Shown: piece by piece, positions 13,725 through 22,335 of the stretch
How the letters are laid out: every line of letters starts with the position of its first letter
Numbering within the stretch: position 1 is the first letter of the stretch
Source: Bacillus renqingensis
GTDB taxonomy: Bacteria; Bacillota; Bacilli; Bacillales; Cytobacillaceae
Direction of reading: 5' to 3'
Assembly (NCBI RefSeq): GCF_016464375.1
Contig: NZ_JADDIU010000038.1
Location: 1-47,024 of the forward strand
DNA length: 47,024 nt
The notes under the pieces: generated by a model
Database searches by the model: none
What the model was told of the DNA's origin: nothing
Seen by the model: only the letters and a program-made list of their open reading frames with translations
Made by a program: the position numbers and the translations under genes

Positions 13725-16448
13725 TTGAATGTAAGTATATTAGGTGGTGGGAGCGAAGTTGGGGCTTCGTGCTTACATATAAATATTGGGGATACAAATA
13801 TTTTGATTGATGCTGGGATGAGAATGCATGGGGATGATTTGCTGCCTTCACTAGGGATGTTGGAGAGTTTGGGGAATCCTGATGTCATGCTGGTGACACA
13901 TGCTCATGCGGATCATATTGGGGCCTTGCCCATCGTCCATTCGCTGTTTCCATCCACTCGGATTTATACAACCCCGCCGACATTTGAACTGATGAAGATT
14001 ATGATGAAAGATTCCTATAAAATTTCAGAAACTCGTTCACGGGAAACGAATACACTCGTTCCTTATACAGAGGAACAGGTCCATTCGCTGCTGGAGTCGG
14101 TCCTTTCCTTTCCTGCCAGCGGGGTATTACAAGTGGGAAATACGAAAATAACCAGTTTTCGTGCAGGTCATATTTTGGGAGCCGTGATGTTTTTCATTGA
14201 GGCGGATGGAGAAAGTATTCTTGTCACTGGTGACCTGAGTTTTAAAGCAGGGAGGACGATTCCGGGAGCGCAGGTACCGCACGGGATTCAGCCTGATGTT
14301 GTGGTGATGGAGTCTACCTATGGGAATCGTACCCACACCGATCGGAATACGGAAGAACGACGGCTTGCAGACGATGTAGCGGAAGTCATTGCCGGCGGCG
14401 GCTTTGCGTTGATACCGGCGTTTGCGCTTGGACGGGCTCAAGAGGTATTGCTGGTTCTCCAGGATTATATGGAAAAAGGACTAATTCCTGAGTTCCCTCT
14501 CTATGTTGATGGGCTCGTAACACCAATCAGCCATATTTATAATCGTTTCCCACACTATTTAAAAGGACCGGTGGCTCACCGGATCAATAGAAATGGGGAT
14601 GTCTTTTTTACAGAAGGGCGCTGCAAAGCCGTTCACCCTAAAGAGCGTGAAAAAATTCTGAGTGGTAAACCCGGTTGTATCATTGCTTCTTCAGGCATGC
14701 TGACAGGTGGTGCAAGCTCTTGGTATGCGGAAAGAATGGTTTCAGGCGAGAAAAATGCCATCTTTATTACCGGATACCAGGATGAGGAAAGCCCTGGTAA
14801 AAAGCTGTTAAATCTAGCTGAAGGGATAGAGGACAGCTTAGAGTTGAATGGGAAAAGTTATCAAGTAAAGTGCCGCATTGGAAAATATGGATTGTCGGCC
14901 CATGCCGATGCTAATGAAATGAATCGCTTTATCCAGACGTTAGAACCAACCTATACCCTGTTGGTCCATGGTGATGAGGAAGCAAGGGTCAGCCTGGGTG
15001 AATTAATTGACCCAAGATTTCATCCTGTCCTGGTTGAAAATGGACAAACCTATCCATTTGAAAAACGAAAATCCGGAAGAGGGGTGACGGGAAAACGTTA
15101 CAAGGTGAATAAGGAAGCAATGACCCTTCGTGAAAATATTGGCAAGCTGATTCTTTATCGACCGGAGGATGAGAAGCCTTATAAGATAGCGATTTGTACA
15201 GGAGTCCATCCGAAAACCAACTCCCTCATTTGTCTGACACCGAAAGGGAAACAGTTGAAAATCCCTTCTCATCAAGCAGCGGAAATAATTGGCACTTGGA
15301 ATGGTCCGCTTGATGAACTGCGGGAAGTAACCGATCAAGTTTTTTCCTTCGTTCGTCCGTTTCTTGAAAACCTAAATTGGAGCAGGCTTCCTGAATCAGG
15401 GTTGTCTTTGGAGGAAGTGTTTCAAAAGCTTGAGGTAACAGAATTGAAGGAACAATTAGCCGTTATGTTAGCCTTAGTCAGTATTCCTGAGGATAATCGT
15501 TATCGAAACAAAGAGGGGCGGAACATCTATCAACTGGATGCTACTATAAAAGGAAAACTAGAAGAGCTGTCGCTGCCGATTCAAGGGTTAAAAATGAACC
15601 CGGCAGCCGCCATGGAAACAGTTCGCGGCTTCATGGCGAATCATCCGCGCTTTATCCGCTGCGGGGCAGATGGTGTAGGGACGGCAGATGAAAAGCTTAC
15701 ACTTTACTTTGACTTTCCAGATGCTATTTTGGATGAGGAAAGAAGAGAGCTGTATCGGACGATCATGAAGAACACTGGATGGTCATCCGAGATATCTGCC
15801 TCCGTAAGGCAGGATTTATTGCAGACGCAGCTTACTAGGATATTTGGAGCGTCCATTGGCTCTTTGTCGATACATTTGAATGAGCGAAAGGTGACCGTTG
15901 CCGCAAAAAGGCCAGCTGGTGCCGAGAAATGGATGGAGCAATATCGCGAAATAACTGGATTTCAACTACAATTTCAAGATGAAACGATGTCAGCTTCACA
16001 AACCGACAATGTCGAGATGTTTCATGTTGATGTCCCGTCCAAGCGGCTTGAGAATAACCAGGCAATCGAAGAGGCCAAGAAATGGGCGGAAGAGCGGGGA
16101 GTGACCGTTTACAAAACGGGTATCAAACAACAAGGCGGACAAACGATGATGGAAGTTCACTTTATCTCCCCGGAAATTGCCAAGCAGCATCAGGCAGATT
16201 TGGAGGAACTTTCCTACCGCATTGGGATGCCGGTAACCTATGCCAAAAATCCGAAACAAAATGAAATTATCCGAATAACGATCGAATCACTTCCAGAAGC
16301 TTGGGAAATGAAGAAAAACCCTTCCATTCATATGGATAGAACAAGCATTTCAATCAAATTAACCTCACTGCCAAATGAAGAAGAACAAAAGGAAATCAAG
16401 GAAAAGATCCAAAAACAAACCGGCTATTCATTGGAGATAACTGTTTAA
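13725..16448 (+). CDS. RNase J-like beta-CASP metallo-hydrolase with long C-terminal extension
   Basis: The TTG at 13725, behind GAGGGGAG with a six-base spacer, gives 907 residues starting MNVSILGGGSEVGAS. Residues 1-450 are a metallo-beta-lactamase/beta-CASP nuclease: HAHADH (59-64), TGDLSFKAGRT, ESTYGNRTH, the SSGMLTGG loop, and LSAHAD near 390 are the metal and CASP motifs. Relatives (COG1236) process RNA. The second half, about 450 residues, matches nothing that I recognise. It is mixed alpha/beta, and three internal segments rich in ITGF/QTGY-type repeats look like duplicated small domains. Most relatives are 400-550 residues long. It appears to be a single-gene unit with its own terminator. 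Confidence 0.85.
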   Translation: MNVSILGGGSEVGASCLHINIGDTNILIDAGMRMHGDDLLPSLGMLESLGNPDVMLVTHAHADHIGALPIVHSLFPSTRIYTTPPTFELMKIMMKDSYKISETRSRETNTLVPYTEEQVHSLLESVLSFPASGVLQVGNTKITSFRAGHILGAVMFFIEADGESILVTGDLSFKAGRTIPGAQVPHGIQPDVVVMESTYGNRTHTDRNTEERRLADDVAEVIAGGGFALIPAFALGRAQEVLLVLQDYMEKGLIPEFPLYVDGLVTPISHIYNRFPHYLKGPVAHRINRNGDVFFTEGRCKAVHPKEREKILSGKPGCIIASSGMLTGGASSWYAERMVSGEKNAIFITGYQDEESPGKKLLNLAEGIEDSLELNGKSYQVKCRIGKYGLSAHADANEMNRFIQTLEPTYTLLVHGDEEARVSLGELIDPRFHPVLVENGQTYPFEKRKSGRGVTGKRYKVNKEAMTLRENIGKLILYRPEDEKPYKIAICTGVHPKTNSLICLTPKGKQLKIPSHQAAEIIGTWNGPLDELREVTDQVFSFVRPFLENLNWSRLPESGLSLEEVFQKLEVTELKEQLAVMLALVSIPEDNRYRNKEGRNIYQLDATIKGKLEELSLPIQGLKMNPAAAMETVRGFMANHPRFIRCGADGVGTADEKLTLYFDFPDAILDEERRELYRTIMKNTGWSSEISASVRQDLLQTQLTRIFGASIGSLSIHLNERKVTVAAKRPAGAEKWMEQYREITGFQLQFQDETMSASQTDNVEMFHVDVPSKRLENNQAIEEAKKWAEERGVTVYKTGIKQQGGQTMMEVHFISPEIAKQHQADLEELSYRIGMPVTYAKNPKQNEIIRITIESLPEAWEMKKNPSIHMDRTSISIKLTSLPNEEEQKEIKEKIQKQTGYSLEITV

Positions 16449-16450
16449 GC

Positions 16451-16497
16451 AAGCATGGGGAAGGTTCTTAGTGTGGAACTGGCCCCATGCTTCTTAT
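16451..16497 (+). terminator. Terminator of the RNase J-like gene
   Basis: AAGCATGGGG (16451-16460) pairs with CCCCATGCTT (16483-16492), with GGTTC/GAAC extending the stem, followed by CTTATTTATTT. Confidence 0.85.
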
Positions 16498-16659
16498 TTA
16501 TTTACTATGGACAATCGTCATCGTGTCAATTAGGAGTTTGCTTTTCTTTTGCTTAGAAAATAATGTCGAGCCACAATCGTCCGGGTATAACGGATTGGCA
16601 GCGTTTACCTAAATCCTAATTTTTCCGGTTAATCAACAGAGGATTTTTAAAAAATATGG

Positions 16660-16719
16660 TTGCAAAAACGCTTACAATGGGTTTATAATACAACTAAACC
16701 GATTTACTAAACCGATTTA
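16660..16719 (+). promoter_or_regulatory. Promoter of the sugar operon with tandem LacI operators
   Basis: TTGCAA (16660-16665) and TATAAT (16684-16689) are spaced by 18 bases. Directly behind the -10 lie two identical copies of TAAACCGATTTA (16695-16706 and 16708-16719), covering the start point. A third related copy, TAAATCGATTTA, precedes the HPS-like gene at 20869. The likely binder is the LacI protein encoded at 19848. AAAAACGCTTACA at 16664-16676 resembles a catabolite-responsive (cre) site with two mismatches, overlapping the promoter spacer. Confidence 0.7.
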
Positions 16720-16750
16720 TAAAACTTTCATCATAGAAAGGATCCTCGTT

Positions 16751-17533
16751 ATGAAGAATGTGATTGTCCCGTTAAATGCCTTTGATCGTTTTCAAGTGTT
16801 GGCAAATGGGCAGGCAGCATTTGTTGAGCCCATCGCACGGGCGGGGGCTTATGGGGTCGAGATTCGCCGTGAGCTATTGCCGCTTGAGAATCTAGAGCTT
16901 GGGCACATCAAAAGCGAAGTCGATCAATTCGGGCTTTTTACCGTTTACTCAGCCCCAATCGAATGCTGGAACAAGGATTACCAATTAAATGAAGTGCAAT
17001 TAAGCGAAATTTTTCAAGAAGGTGATATTGTTGGTGCCAAGTGGATAAAAGTATCCCTGGGGCATTTTCTAAAAGCCAAATCAAACGTCAGCCAACTTGC
17101 AGTGTTTCTAAGGGAGCACCAAGGAATTCAACTGCTTGTTGAAAATGACCAGACACCCTACGGAGGAAGGATCGAGAATTTACAGGCATTTTTTGAAAGC
17201 GCTCAAGAGGCGGATGTTCCTGTGAAAATGACCTTTGATGTCGGAAACTGGTATTACTCGGGTCAGGATGTGGAGGAAGCGCTGCAGCGGCTTGAACCTT
17301 ATATCCTCTATTTACATTTAAAGCAGGTAGAAGTTAGGCACGATACACTGGTTACTGTGCCGCTCGAGCGGGAGGGGAATCACAGCTGGAAGAAAGTATT
17401 GAGAGAGTTACCGACCGATATTGTGAAAGCGCTCGAATTCCCGATTGTACCGAAAGAGGAAACAAAAGGATTTATTGACATGCTGGAAGAGTTGGAAAAA
17501 GAAAATGAGGTGTTCACCATATGCAACCATTAG
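16751..17533 (+). CDS. Sugar-phosphate isomerase/epimerase-type TIM barrel
   Basis: A 260-residue member of the AP-endonuclease-2/xylose-isomerase-like superfamily. The four metal ligands can be placed as E131 (LLVEND), D163 (TFDVGNW), H189 (LYLHLKQVE) and E229 (KALEF), as in hydroxypyruvate isomerase and D-tagatose 3-epimerase. It is the first gene of the LacI-controlled operon and overlaps the kinase gene by 13 bases, so translation is coupled. It probably isomerises or epimerises the incoming sugar or its phosphate; the substrate is unknown. Confidence 0.85.
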   Translation: MKNVIVPLNAFDRFQVLANGQAAFVEPIARAGAYGVEIRRELLPLENLELGHIKSEVDQFGLFTVYSAPIECWNKDYQLNEVQLSEIFQEGDIVGAKWIKVSLGHFLKAKSNVSQLAVFLREHQGIQLLVENDQTPYGGRIENLQAFFESAQEADVPVKMTFDVGNWYYSGQDVEEALQRLEPYILYLHLKQVEVRHDTLVTVPLEREGNHSWKKVLRELPTDIVKALEFPIVPKEETKGFIDMLEELEKENEVFTICNH

Positions 17534-18480
17534 ATGTAGTGACCTTTGGCGAGGCGATGGCGATGTTTATCGCCAATCAGCCAGGACCGTTACACGAAGT
17601 CAGTCAATTTACCCGCGAGCTTGCCGGTGCTGAAACCAACGTGGCGATTGGGCTTGCAAGGCTCGGACTTAGCTCCGGGTGGGCCAGTAAAGTTGGAAAT
17701 GATGCGCTGGGCAAATTCATCATCAAAAGGCTGCAAAATGAAAACGTCAACATTGAACATGTATTGGTGGATGAAAGCCATTCGACTGGCTTTCAATTGA
17801 AATCGAAGGTATTCGATGGCGACCCTGAGGTTCAATATTTTCGAAAAGGGTCGGCGGCAAGTCATCTGTGCGTGGCTGATTTTAATGAAGCGTATTTTCT
17901 GACAGCAAAGCACATGCATATGACAGGTATACCATTGGCCCTATCGGAACAAGTGAGGGATTTTGCACAACATGCCTTAGCATTTATGAAAAAAAACGGC
18001 CGCACGGTATCGTTCGACCCAAATATACGCCCAAGCCTTTGGGGTTCACAAGAGGAAATGATTAGCTATATCAATGAAGCTGCCTTTCAAGCGAATTATG
18101 TTTTACCGGGGCTTGCTGAGGGTGAAATTTTAACCGGTTACAAACAGCCGCACGATATTGCTTCTTTTTACCTTGAAAAAGGTGTGGAGCTTGTCGTGAT
18201 GAAGCTCGGTGAAGCAGGAGCATTTTATAAAACGGCAGTGGAAGAAGGTACAGTCCCCGGGTTTAAAGTGGAACATGTGATGGATACCGTTGGAGCTGGC
18301 GACGGTTTTGCCGTTGGCGTAATCAGCGGATTAGTCGACGGGCTTTCTATTCATGAGGCTGTTCTCCGGGGGAATGCTATAGGTGCCTTGGCGGTACAGA
18401 CCCCGGGTGACAACGATGGTTATCCAACGAAGCTCGAGCTTTTAGACTATATTGGAAAAAATCTACAAGGAGTGAATTGA
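17521..18480 (+). CDS. PfkB-family sugar kinase (KdgK-like)
   Basis: The 319-residue protein has PfkB signature 1 around GAETNVAIGLARLG (36-49) and signature 2, DTVGAGDGFAVG, with catalytic D261. It most resembles 2-dehydro-3-deoxygluconate kinases (DVVTFGEAMAMF, RKGSAASHL), but the matching KDPG aldolase gene is not in the window, so a different keto sugar may be its substrate. GAGGTG precedes the ATG inside the upstream gene. The MFS gene starts one base after its stop. Confidence 0.88.
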   Translation: MQPLDVVTFGEAMAMFIANQPGPLHEVSQFTRELAGAETNVAIGLARLGLSSGWASKVGNDALGKFIIKRLQNENVNIEHVLVDESHSTGFQLKSKVFDGDPEVQYFRKGSAASHLCVADFNEAYFLTAKHMHMTGIPLALSEQVRDFAQHALAFMKKNGRTVSFDPNIRPSLWGSQEEMISYINEAAFQANYVLPGLAEGEILTGYKQPHDIASFYLEKGVELVVMKLGEAGAFYKTAVEEGTVPGFKVEHVMDTVGAGDGFAVGVISGLVDGLSIHEAVLRGNAIGALAVQTPGDNDGYPTKLELLDYIGKNLQGVN

Positions 18481-18481
18481 T

Positions 18482-19771
18482 ATGAAACAAACGATTGCCA
18501 AACAAAGATGGCTGCGCCTGATTCCGATCGCCTTCATCACATATAGCCTGGCCTATTTGGACCGCGCCAACTATGGCTTTGGAGCGGCTTCAGGATTAGC
18601 GAAGGATCTTCATATTACACCCGGCATTTCATCATTACTGGGTTCACTATTTTTCTTAGGGTATTTCTTTTTCCAAGTGCCTGGGGCCTATTATGCGGAA
18701 AAAAAGAGTGCGAAGAAGCTGGTTTTCTGGTCATTGATATTATGGGGCGGTTTAGCGTCGGCAACCGGTCTGATTACGAATATTAAACTATTATTTGTCA
18801 TCCGTTTTGCCCTTGGTGTGGTTGAAAGCGCTGTAATGCCGGCGATGCTCGTGTTTTTGAGTCACTGGTTTACAAAAGCGGAGCGTTCACGGGCCAATAC
18901 CTTCTTAATTTTAGGAAACCCGGCAACCGTATTATGGATGTCAATTGTTTCAGGTTACCTGTTAAATGCTATGGGCTGGAGATGGATGTTTATTATCGAA
19001 GGAATGCCGGCGGTGATTTGGGCCTTCATCTGGTGGAAACTAGTCGATGATAAACCGAAAGAGGCAAAATGGTTAACAGAGCAGGAAAAACTTGATTTCG
19101 AACGACAATTAGCAAAAGAACAAGAGGGGATCAAGGAAGTTAAAAATTATCGTGAAGCCTTTCAATCAAAACCAGTTATTTTGTTAAGTGTACAATATTT
19201 CCTTTGGAGCATTGGGGTATATGGATTTGTGATGTGGCTGCCATCGATTATTAAAGCAGCGCCCAATATGGATATTGTTACAACAGGCTGGTTATCGTCT
19301 GTTCCATATATTTTAGCCGGTGTGTTAATGCTGGCAGCGTCTTATTTCTCTGATAAAAGCTTAAACCGCAGCGCCTTTGTCTGGCCATTTCTGCTAATCG
19401 GAGCGGTAGCGTTTTATCTTTCATATGCGCTTGGGAGCCATCATTTCTGGATCTCGTTTATCCTGCTTGTGATTGCCGGTGGTGCGATGTATGCTCCGTA
19501 TGGTCCGTTCTTTGCTATCATCCCGGAAATCCTGCCGCGAAATGTAGCCGGTGGTGCAATGGCTCTCATTAACAGCATGGGGGCATTAGGTTCATTTCTT
19601 GGTGCCTATATCGTTGGGTATCTAAATGGTCTGACAGGCGGATTCGGTGCTTCATACATCTTTATGGCAGGTTCCCTGTTTCTTTCCGCATTTCTGACGC
19701 TTTGGGCGGTAAAGGCGGCCAAGAAAGACACAAATCCCGAGCCGGCTAATTTAAAAGTAACGGCCTACTAA
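18482..19771 (+). CDS. MFS transporter, anion:cation symporter type (hexuronate/glucarate-like)
   Basis: A 429-residue, 12-helix permease. The N-terminal SLAYLDRANYGFGAASG with an Asp-Arg pair in helix 1, the KLVFWSLILWGG loop and the RFALGVVESAVMP helix are typical of the ACS family (ExuT, GudP, YcjJ). It imports sugar acids or related anions with protons. AAGGAGTGAATTGAT precedes the ATG. Linkage to the kinase and isomerase implies that it brings in the substrate of this pathway. Confidence 0.88.
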   Translation: MKQTIAKQRWLRLIPIAFITYSLAYLDRANYGFGAASGLAKDLHITPGISSLLGSLFFLGYFFFQVPGAYYAEKKSAKKLVFWSLILWGGLASATGLITNIKLLFVIRFALGVVESAVMPAMLVFLSHWFTKAERSRANTFLILGNPATVLWMSIVSGYLLNAMGWRWMFIIEGMPAVIWAFIWWKLVDDKPKEAKWLTEQEKLDFERQLAKEQEGIKEVKNYREAFQSKPVILLSVQYFLWSIGVYGFVMWLPSIIKAAPNMDIVTTGWLSSVPYILAGVLMLAASYFSDKSLNRSAFVWPFLLIGAVAFYLSYALGSHHFWISFILLVIAGGAMYAPYGPFFAIIPEILPRNVAGGAMALINSMGALGSFLGAYIVGYLNGLTGGFGASYIFMAGSLFLSAFLTLWAVKAAKKDTNPEPANLKVTAY

Positions 19772-19847
19772 ACCGCTGCGGCTGGAAAAATAGCCGTTAA
19801 ATCGCTAAAATGGAGACATCGACTGATCATGGAAGAGGAAGATGGAT

Positions 19848-20825
19848 ATGGATAGAGTAACGATGGCCGATGTAGCTAAAGCAGCAGGTGTATCGAAAAG
19901 TACGGTTTCACAGTTTTTAAATAAACGCTATGAATATATGAGTGAAAAAACAAAACAAAAGATTGAACAGGCTGTTGAAGCACTTGGTTATCAGCCCAAT
20001 TATATTGCCAGAAGCCTAAAGCAAAAGCGGACCTCCATGGTTGGGATCATCGTGGCCAATATTCTGCATTATTTTTCCACAGAGGTTAGCAGGGCCATCG
20101 AGGATGTGTGTCAGCAACATGATTTGCATGCCATTGTCTGTAATGCCGATGACAACCCGGAAAAAGAAAGAAAGTATATTGAAATGCTGCGGGCGAAGCA
20201 GGTGGATGGCTTGATTATCTTTCCAACAGGGCAAAACAACGATTTATACAAAAGTATGATAAGCCAAGGCTATCCAGTTGTCTTTGTCGATAGGAAAGTA
20301 GAAAATCTTAAAGTCTTTTCAGTTGTCACCGATAATCAACAATCTACCTATAAGGCGATTGAACATTTTGTGGCAAAGGGTCATCGGAATATTGCCTTCG
20401 CTGTTCAGCCCTTAACGATTAGTACTCGGATTGAAAGAGTTGAAGGTTATCGAAAGGCAATGTCTGATGCTGGCCTCCACATCAATCCAGATTATCTGGT
20501 AGAGGCAGATATTTCAGACATGAGAAGAAGGTTGGACCAGCTTTTTTCAATCAAGGAAAGGCCGACTGCGATTTTTGCGGGAAATGATCGTGTGTTCTTA
20601 GAGGTGATGGAGTGTCTAACGGCTAAAGGGATCAGAATTGGTGAGGATATGGATCTAGTTGTATTTGATAATATTCCTTTTGCCCATTTACTCGAGGCAC
20701 CCATTTCTTTCATCGTCCAGCCGGCTACAGAGATGGGAAAAAGGGCTGCGGAATTATTATTTGCCCAGATCAATAAAGTAGAAACAGCACCGCGGGAGTT
20801 TGTCTTTCCAAGCAGGATGGTGTAG
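19848..20825 (+). CDS. LacI-family repressor of the sugar regulon
   Basis: The ATG at 19848 (MDRVTMADVAKAAG) is chosen over that at 19842, because GAGGA then lies eight bases away. The 325-residue protein has an N-terminal LacI HTH (4-23) with SKSTVSQFLN as recognition helix, the hinge QPNYIARSLKQKRT, and a periplasmic-binding-protein-like sensor (MVGIIVANI onward, VDGLIIFP, IFAGNDRVF). It resembles B. subtilis KdgR. It probably binds TAAAYCGATTTA sites at 16695, 16708 and 20869. A weaker 9/12 match, TAAATCGCTAAA, lies at 19798-19809 before its own gene. Confidence 0.88.
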   Translation: MDRVTMADVAKAAGVSKSTVSQFLNKRYEYMSEKTKQKIEQAVEALGYQPNYIARSLKQKRTSMVGIIVANILHYFSTEVSRAIEDVCQQHDLHAIVCNADDNPEKERKYIEMLRAKQVDGLIIFPTGQNNDLYKSMISQGYPVVFVDRKVENLKVFSVVTDNQQSTYKAIEHFVAKGHRNIAFAVQPLTISTRIERVEGYRKAMSDAGLHINPDYLVEADISDMRRRLDQLFSIKERPTAIFAGNDRVFLEVMECLTAKGIRIGEDMDLVVFDNIPFAHLLEAPISFIVQPATEMGKRAAELLFAQINKVETAPREFVFPSRMV

Positions 20826-20868
20826 GATTTTCGTTAAAAACGCCTATAGTCGGGGTATGCTTTTTTCA

Positions 20869-20880
20869 TAAATCGATTTA
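20869..20880 (+). promoter_or_regulatory. LacI operator candidate before the HPS-like gene
   Basis: TAAATCGATTTA is a perfect 12-base palindrome and differs by one base from the two copies at 16695 and 16708. It lies 80 bases upstream of the HPS-like gene and implies that the HPS/PHI pair is co-regulated with the kinase/transporter operon. Confidence 0.65.
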
Positions 20881-20948
20881 GGCGGTTGCTCGAAACATGA
20901 TATCTGCGATTTTGGACGTCAACTACTACTATACAAGGGAGTCATATG

Positions 20949-21596
20949 ATGAAAATACAACTAGCTTTGGATCGAATGGGGATAGCGGATGCCATCCAGC
21001 TAACTAGAGAAGTAGAGGATTCTATCGATTGGATTGAGGTTGGCACATCATTAATAAAAGAATTTGGCGTCGCCAGTATTCAACAATTGAAACAGGCATT
21101 TCTCAAAAAAATCATTGTGGCGGATATAAAAACGATTGACAATGCCCGGTATGAATTTGAAATCTGTTTTAAAGCCGGAGCAGATGTGGCCACGGTCATG
21201 GGAGTATCTCCAATTGTAACCATTGATGCCTGTATGGAAGTGGCCAAACGCTATGATAAAAAAGTGATGATCGATTTATTAAACACATCGGCTGAGCAAA
21301 AACAGGCATTATTAAAATACAAGGATGCCATTTTTTGTGACCATGTCAGTAAAGATGAGCAAGAAGAGAAGGGGAGACAAAATGACGGAACAAAGGGTTG
21401 TACCCTTTTTGATGACCCATCGATTCAGCTTGCAGTGGCCGGAGGGATTACGCTCGATTCCATCGATCGCTTAAGTAAGACGCTCAATCCGGCTGTTGTG
21501 ATTATTGGTTCAGCCATCACGAAAGCAGACAATCCGGCAGAGGCAGCAGCAAAATTTAAACAAATGAGTTTACAGTTACACCCAGGAGGTCTTTGA
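20949..21596 (+). CDS. HUMPS-family decarboxylase/aldolase (3-hexulose-6-phosphate synthase-like)
   Basis: A 215-residue OMP-decarboxylase-fold protein: LALDRMGIADA (D8), IEVGTSLI (E30), the metal/catalytic VADIKTID (D59, K61, D64) and phosphate-binding AVAGGITLDSI and VIIGSAITKA. Family members make D-arabino-hex-3-ulose 6-phosphate from formaldehyde and ribulose 5-phosphate, or decarboxylate 3-keto-L-gulonate 6-phosphate. Some usual residues differ: DIKTIDNARYE replaces DxKxMDAGGYE, and CDHVSKDEQ replaces VHTGYD. Specificity may thus differ from HxlA. GGGAG lies seven bases before the second of two adjacent ATGs. The PHI gene follows after three bases. Confidence 0.82.
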   Translation: MKIQLALDRMGIADAIQLTREVEDSIDWIEVGTSLIKEFGVASIQQLKQAFLKKIIVADIKTIDNARYEFEICFKAGADVATVMGVSPIVTIDACMEVAKRYDKKVMIDLLNTSAEQKQALLKYKDAIFCDHVSKDEQEEKGRQNDGTKGCTLFDDPSIQLAVAGGITLDSIDRLSKTLNPAVVIIGSAITKADNPAEAAAKFKQMSLQLHPGGL

Positions 21597-21599
21597 GAA

Positions 21600-22145
21600 A
21601 TGTTAGTAGCAACCATTTTAAAAGAAGTGGAAACGGTACTCAGTCAAGTGGCGGAGGAGCAGCTACAAAAGCTTGCTCTTGAACTGCAAAAAGCGAAGCG
21701 GATCTTTATTATCGGTGAGGGCCGTTCCGGGTTAATGGCCAAATCGTTTGCGATGAGATTAATGCATTTAGGGGCAACGGTGTATGTGGTTGGTGAAACC
21801 ATTACGCCAGCGATAGCAGAAGGTGATCTTTTAGTAGCCGTTTCCGGTTCGGGAACAACGAAAAGTGTAGTTTGGACGGCAGAAAAGGCGCAATCTCTCG
21901 GCTGCACCGTTATCGCAGTGACGACCAATCCGGAGTCACCACTGGCAGCAGCAGCGGCCCAGATCCTTCATGTTCCCGCAGCAACAAAATATCGCCGCGA
22001 TCATGAGCTAAAAACGATACAGCCCCTTGGCTCCCTATTTGACCAGTGCGCCCATCTATTATTCGACACCATCTGCCTACAATTCAGCAAGACCGGAGAC
22101 GTCAACCACCAAGAAACCCTTGCCCGCCATAGTAATCTGGAATAA
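21600..22145 (+). CDS. hxlB: 6-phospho-3-hexuloisomerase-like SIS protein
   Basis: The 181-residue SIS-domain protein matches PHI in length and motifs: IIGEGRSGLMAKSFAMRLMH, VAVSGSGTTKSV, ATKYRRDHELKTIQPLGSLF and the C-terminal FDQCAHLLFDTICL. PHI converts 3-hexulose 6-phosphate to fructose 6-phosphate. GGAGG precedes the ATG, overlapping the end of the HPS-like gene. The pair fits the ribulose-monophosphate branch, but LacI control and linkage to a sugar-acid transporter suggest sugar breakdown rather than formaldehyde detoxification. Confidence 0.88.
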   Translation: MLVATILKEVETVLSQVAEEQLQKLALELQKAKRIFIIGEGRSGLMAKSFAMRLMHLGATVYVVGETITPAIAEGDLLVAVSGSGTTKSVVWTAEKAQSLGCTVIAVTTNPESPLAAAAAQILHVPAATKYRRDHELKTIQPLGSLFDQCAHLLFDTICLQFSKTGDVNHQETLARHSNLE

Positions 22146-22154
22146 ACGCTTTAG

Positions 22155-22233
22155 GGTGTCAGGCACCATGTGAAATTTTCACATGTCCAGCTTCACCGCC
22201 TAGGGGCTTCCGCTTTTCCTGGTGCCTGACACC
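22155..22233. repeat. Palindrome with a second repeat nested inside it
   Basis: The outer part is GGTGTCAGGCACCATGTGAA and TTTTCACATG, as at 9975, and the closing GGTGCCTGACACC lies at 22221-22233. Between them, about 22185-22220, sits TCCAGCTTCACCGCCTAGGG and GCTTCCGCTTTTCC, the short form of the long dispersed repeat. One repeat thus appears to have landed within the other. Confidence 0.7.
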
Positions 22234-22335
22234 CATATATTTGTAGATATTGTGTCAAATTCAGGGGATGGGCGTTTATAAGGAGGAAAAAAGGTAAAAT
22301 GGTGTATAGAAAGGGACAAGGAGTGACGACAATTA

